From Candidatus Poseidoniales archaeon (lineage in GTDB: Archaea; Thermoplasmatota; Poseidoniia; Poseidoniales; Poseidoniaceae): DNA of 8,583 bases. This document shows, piece after piece, positions 5,530 to 8,583 of this stretch (positions within the stretch are counted from its first letter, which is position 1; the number at the start of each line of letters is the position of its first letter). The notes beneath the pieces are model-generated. The model saw only the letters and a list, made by a program, of their open reading frames with translations, was not told the DNA's origin and made no database searches. Made by a program: the position numbers and the translations under genes. Location: the NCBI GenBank assembly GCA_012959845.1, contig DUCL01000146.1:10238-18820 (forward strand), written 5' to 3'.

Positions 5530-8500
5530 TCATGTGCGAATCCATAGATTTAGTGTTCTGCTGTTCTTGGCAACTCCAAATCCGAACCGTTCTTCAAACG
5601 CTCTTGCTACTAAGGTGAAATCTCCATCGCGAGTAGCGATTAGAACAGTACCTATGCCCGGTAATGCTTGGTTTGACAAGTGCATTGCAATTTTCATAAT
5701 GTCAATGTCTGGTGCTTCAGGATAAATGTCTTTGTCCTCAAGCACTGTTCGAATAGGCTCCCCTCTTGTCCGCTTCATTGTGGTTAATTCCTCATAAATA
5801 TCGCAATAATCTAAGAGGAATTTGGATACTGCTTCAGTGTTTTCTAAATTATTTGATTCTGTTTCTAGGTGTAAATCAAGTGGTTTCCAAGTGCTGAAAT
5901 CCGATAAAACTTCTTCAACCAATTCATTGATTACATCTTTAGAGAATGTTGATTTCAAAACCTCTGGAGAAACTAATGAATCTGAAAATCTCGCCCTTAG
6001 ACGATCGATACCCTTGGCCCATGACCTCAATTCTGATTGGACAACCTTAGGCAGCCATAGTTTGACTTTGTCATCTCTCGCCCGGTTTAGTAGAACATTG
6101 TGGAAATTTCCTATTCCGGCGATATCTAGGCTGGCATCAGCATTTAATTGTACACAAGCAGCCAATCTCTGTACCAGTGAATCAATTAGAATATTTGTAT
6201 CAACAATAATCAACGGGGTCAATTTCAAATGTCGTAAATAACGGCGCTTAGAAGTTGTAATCTGATTTTTGTGTTGAGTGAATAATGTACGTTCAGAATC
6301 GGCCAAACGACCTAATTCCACAGGCGTGAATTTACCCGAATTTTGCGCTCTTTCTAAGAACATCAAACCATCAATTGCTTTGTCCTCGGATGCTTTGGTC
6401 GACAATTCGTAGATTTCACTAAGAGTTGGATTACCCTGCATTAGTTGTATAAATCGTGTGTCGAGAGAACCTTTTTGCCGGCGGCGGTTCTTCTGTAATG
6501 AATTAAATGCTGCAGTTACCCTACCTGCAAAAGGTTCTCGCGGTAAAGGACGTGCATGCTCAAGATGATATGATTTTAACAAATCTAGTTCTTCATCAGC
6601 ATAATATGTCCGTGGAGATTGCTCCATTTCTCCATCAGCATTCTCTTCGCTAACCATTTTCGTCCTTCGTACAAACTCTTTGAGTATTTTCGTCGCTTCA
6701 TCCGTGTTTTGCTCACTAGCGATAAATGAAACCTTGAGATATAGTTGGAACCGGCGTGTTAGTGCTGTTTTCAATGCAGGTTGAGCCTCTAACAATTCAA
6801 TTGCTTCTTTCCACTGTGAAGCGAATGCTAAATGGATCAAAGCCTTGCGGTATAGCATAATTGAATGCTCATAATCAAATTCTTCATGGTCTCCTGCCTT
6901 TCGATAATCCCTTGCTGAATTTAATTCATCATCCTTTGAAGCAGAAACTGCAGCCCTTGCTAAAGTATGCCACGGAGATAGTGGATTATTCATTTGATAC
7001 CATGAGACAAGTGATGGCAATCCAATATCATGTTCCAATACTAGATGGCGGACGGTGTGAATCAATCCTGTTGAAATATTATCTGCGGCGAGAATTGTGT
7101 CCAGTGTAGTTCTTGCTTCCTCGTCTTGTGTTCCATTTTGTAACATCAATCCAACACGATTTAATCTTAAAGTTGAGATTACTGTATTGAATAAATTACG
7201 TTCCATTGGGCTTAGCGTTACTGTTTCTACGCAACTACTCAAATCATCAAGGCTCTTTGCCGATGCGATTCCATCGCCGCCATCTCCGAGTGCTTGGCGT
7301 ATTTCTCCAAATGCTTTCAACCCCCCTTTATCCAATAGTGAAGTAAGACGTTTATCGGTAATATTAGAGCCTTCCAATAGCATCAATAGCGCTTCAGATG
7401 TTGTAGAAAATGTTTCTGGTGCATCAGTGGTATGAATATGTTTGAGAGATATTTTTCTTGAATTTCTGACTTCAACCCACAGATTATTATCTTTACCTGC
7501 TGCAAGAAGATGAGAAACAAGTAGTGTTTCATAGGGATGAGAAATAGCAACTAGTTCATCGCTGACAATGATTCTCGCTAGCCTTCGCAATTCCATTGTT
7601 TGAGTGAATAATGGAATCGCTACAGTAATCACTTGTTCCCAAGCTTCTCCACTCGAATCTTGTAATATCTTAATCGCTAAACTTCTAGAATTAGCATCAA
7701 TATTATGAGATGAAGAGATTTGTATTAGGGCCATTTCATCTAAACTGATTATCTGTTGGTTCAACCATTCAGTGGCTGAATCACCTGGCAAATCGGCAAT
7801 AAGAGGCAGTAGGGTGGTAAGGTCAGCACTGGCTTCGAGTTGCAGAGAAATCAATACCTCGACAGCATCTTGGCCCTTGCCTTCACGATGCAGTGCAGAT
7901 AATCTCCACCATAGCAACTTTTCAATTTGAGATTGTTTTGCTTTTCCTTCTCGCAAAATATCAAGACCATTGTTTAGTTCTTCGCTTGTCAACTCGCCAG
8001 CATCCGCTGGAGGGCTTTGCCAAGCAAATAATCGGCGGGCTTGAGATAATGTATCATCTCCTGTGATACTACGGCTTTGTTGCCAATCATTGACAACCCC
8101 GCTTTTCAATGCACAATAATCTGACAATTCTGATGCCAATTGTGAATCGTGTTTAGCCAATTCTTTCAAAGAATCGCTCGCATCAGAACCGCTTGCTAGT
8201 TGTAATAGAACGCTAATTATTGATGAGGGGCCTGTTAACTCAAGTAATTCGGAACCAACTTTCAATGTTCTATTATTTTTTATTTGACTCGCCACCTTTT
8301 GGTATGCTACATGGATTCCTGCATCATTTGAAGAGTTGGTTAGCGTTTCCAATACCTGTGTTAACTCATTTGTGTTTTCAACATTAATTCTCCCGAGTGA
8401 AATGTCCATTTCTGCACTAACTTGTTCCTTGACCTTAGCCTTTGGAAAACCTGCAAAGATTCCCAACACGCCAGTTTTTTCGCCGATAGAAACCCACACT

Positions 8501-8583
8501 GGATGTACTCCATTTGCCAAACATGAATCGCGTAGAGATGCTTCGGTTGTATTCCAATCTTCGTTCCAGTCATCGCTTTTTAG
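5530..8583 (-). CDS. Giant helical-repeat protein with C-terminal PIN nuclease domain (5' truncated)
   Basis: The frame stays open to the right edge, so the TTG at 8520 is not the start; the 21 codons above it code too (a DDWNEDW-type acidic stretch). At least 1017 residues are in the window (numbered here from 8583). Residues ~1-100 hold an unrecognised, partly beta segment (VHPVWVSIGEKTGVLGIF). About 100-770 is mostly amphipathic helices, one stretch (~565-640) TPR-like with paired helices. Basic patches KNRRRQKG (~698-705) and SKRRYLRHLK (~779-788) could bind nucleic acid. The last ~225 residues are a PIN-like domain: IIVDTNILID (D795), QSELRSW (E851), PDIDIMKIA (D959, D961) and TRDGDFTLVA (D986, D988), the full acidic set for metal-dependent RNA or DNA cleavage. 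At ~225 residues it is longer than a common VapC PIN (~130), with a helical insertion between E851 and D959. No antitoxin-like neighbour. Probably a cytoplasmic RNase-type enzyme; target unknown. It converges with icd (37-base gap). Confidence 0.82.
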   Translation of the reverse strand, partial: LKSDDWNEDWNTTEASLRDSCLANGVHPVWVSIGEKTGVLGIFAGFPKAKVKEQVSAEMDISLGRINVENTNELTQVLETLTNSSNDAGIHVAYQKVASQIKNNRTLKVGSELLELTGPSSIISVLLQLASGSDASDSLKELAKHDSQLASELSDYCALKSGVVNDWQQSRSITGDDTLSQARRLFAWQSPPADAGELTSEELNNGLDILREGKAKQSQIEKLLWWRLSALHREGKGQDAVEVLISLQLEASADLTTLLPLIADLPGDSATEWLNQQIISLDEMALIQISSSHNIDANSRSLAIKILQDSSGEAWEQVITVAIPLFTQTMELRRLARIIVSDELVAISHPYETLLVSHLLAAGKDNNLWVEVRNSRKISLKHIHTTDAPETFSTTSEALLMLLEGSNITDKRLTSLLDKGGLKAFGEIRQALGDGGDGIASAKSLDDLSSCVETVTLSPMERNLFNTVISTLRLNRVGLMLQNGTQDEEARTTLDTILAADNISTGLIHTVRHLVLEHDIGLPSLVSWYQMNNPLSPWHTLARAAVSASKDDELNSARDYRKAGDHEEFDYEHSIMLYRKALIHLAFASQWKEAIELLEAQPALKTALTRRFQLYLKVSFIASEQNTDEATKILKEFVRRTKMVSEENADGEMEQSPRTYYADEELDLLKSYHLEHARPLPREPFAGRVTAAFNSLQKNRRRQKGSLDTRFIQLMQGNPTLSEIYELSTKASEDKAIDGLMFLERAQNSGKFTPVELGRLADSERTLFTQHKNQITTSKRRYLRHLKLTPLIIVDTNILIDSLVQRLAACVQLNADASLDIAGIGNFHNVLLNRARDDKVKLWLPKVVQSELRSWAKGIDRLRARFSDSLVSPEVLKSTFSKDVINELVEEVLSDFSTWKPLDLHLETESNNLENTEAVSKFLLDYCDIYEELTTMKRTRGEPIRTVLEDKDIYPEAPDIDIMKIAMHLSNQALPGIGTVLIATRDGDFTLVARAFEERFGFGVAKNSRTLNLWIRT

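Noticed and set aside
5822..6241. Plus-strand 139-codon frame inside the PIN gene
   Set aside because: Antisense of the PIN domain, whose own frame carries the recognisable motifs; the shadow has none.
5530..6260. PIN domain as the toxin of a VapBC toxin-antitoxin pair
   Set aside because: The domain is part of a protein of more than 1000 residues and no small antitoxin gene lies beside it in the window.
8518..8520. TTG as the start codon of the large PIN protein
   Set aside because: The frame continues without a stop for 21 more codons to the right edge; the gene is truncated by the window and its start cannot be seen.
1..8583. CRISPR arrays, insertion sequences, tRNA or rRNA genes
   Set aside because: No regularly spaced repeats, transposase motifs, cloverleaf-like or rRNA-like sequences were seen; nearly all DNA is accounted for by coding frames.

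Overview
The window reads as a piece of an AT-rich, mesophilic archaeal chromosome. An archaeal-type RadA recombinase is followed by an archaeal FtsZ, surface proteins with Ig/PKD-like and Reeler-like folds are present, and the NADP-isocitrate dehydrogenase is strongly bacterial-like. This mix best fits a marine euryarchaeon of the Poseidoniales (Marine Group II) or a related Thermoplasmatota lineage. That placement is inferred from protein flavour only; there is no rRNA or other phylogenetic marker here to prove it. No mobile element, CRISPR array, tRNA or rRNA was seen.

Layout. (1) Positions 1-608, plus strand: the 3' end of a gene for a secreted, beta-rich (PKD/Ig-like) surface protein, cut by the left edge. 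(2) Positions 609-818: a 210-base intergenic region with a T5 tract, a small TTTCAG repeat/hairpin and a probable radA promoter and ribosome binding site. (3) Positions 819-3073, plus strand: radA and ftsZ, 89 bases apart, probably one housekeeping unit for DNA repair and cell division. (4) Positions 3077-4164, minus strand: two genes convergent with ftsZ, with only 3 bases between stop codons. One encodes a membrane-anchored exported protein with a CXCH cysteine/histidine motif and a Reeler / choice-of-anchor V-like domain; the other is an OsmC-family peroxidase-like protein. (5) Positions 4165-4265: a divergent promoter region with a perfect 16-base palindrome. (6) Positions 4266-5492, plus strand: icd, a complete NADP-dependent isocitrate dehydrogenase with all active-site residues. 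(7) Positions 5530-8583, minus strand: a very long protein (at least 1017 residues, cut by the right edge) made of a large helical region ending in a C-terminal PIN nuclease domain.

Most of the window is core housekeeping (recombination, division, TCA cycle, redox defence). The least explained items are the giant helical-PIN protein, the CXCH surface protein, and the palindrome between the OsmC gene and icd, which could couple redox defence to NADPH-producing metabolism.
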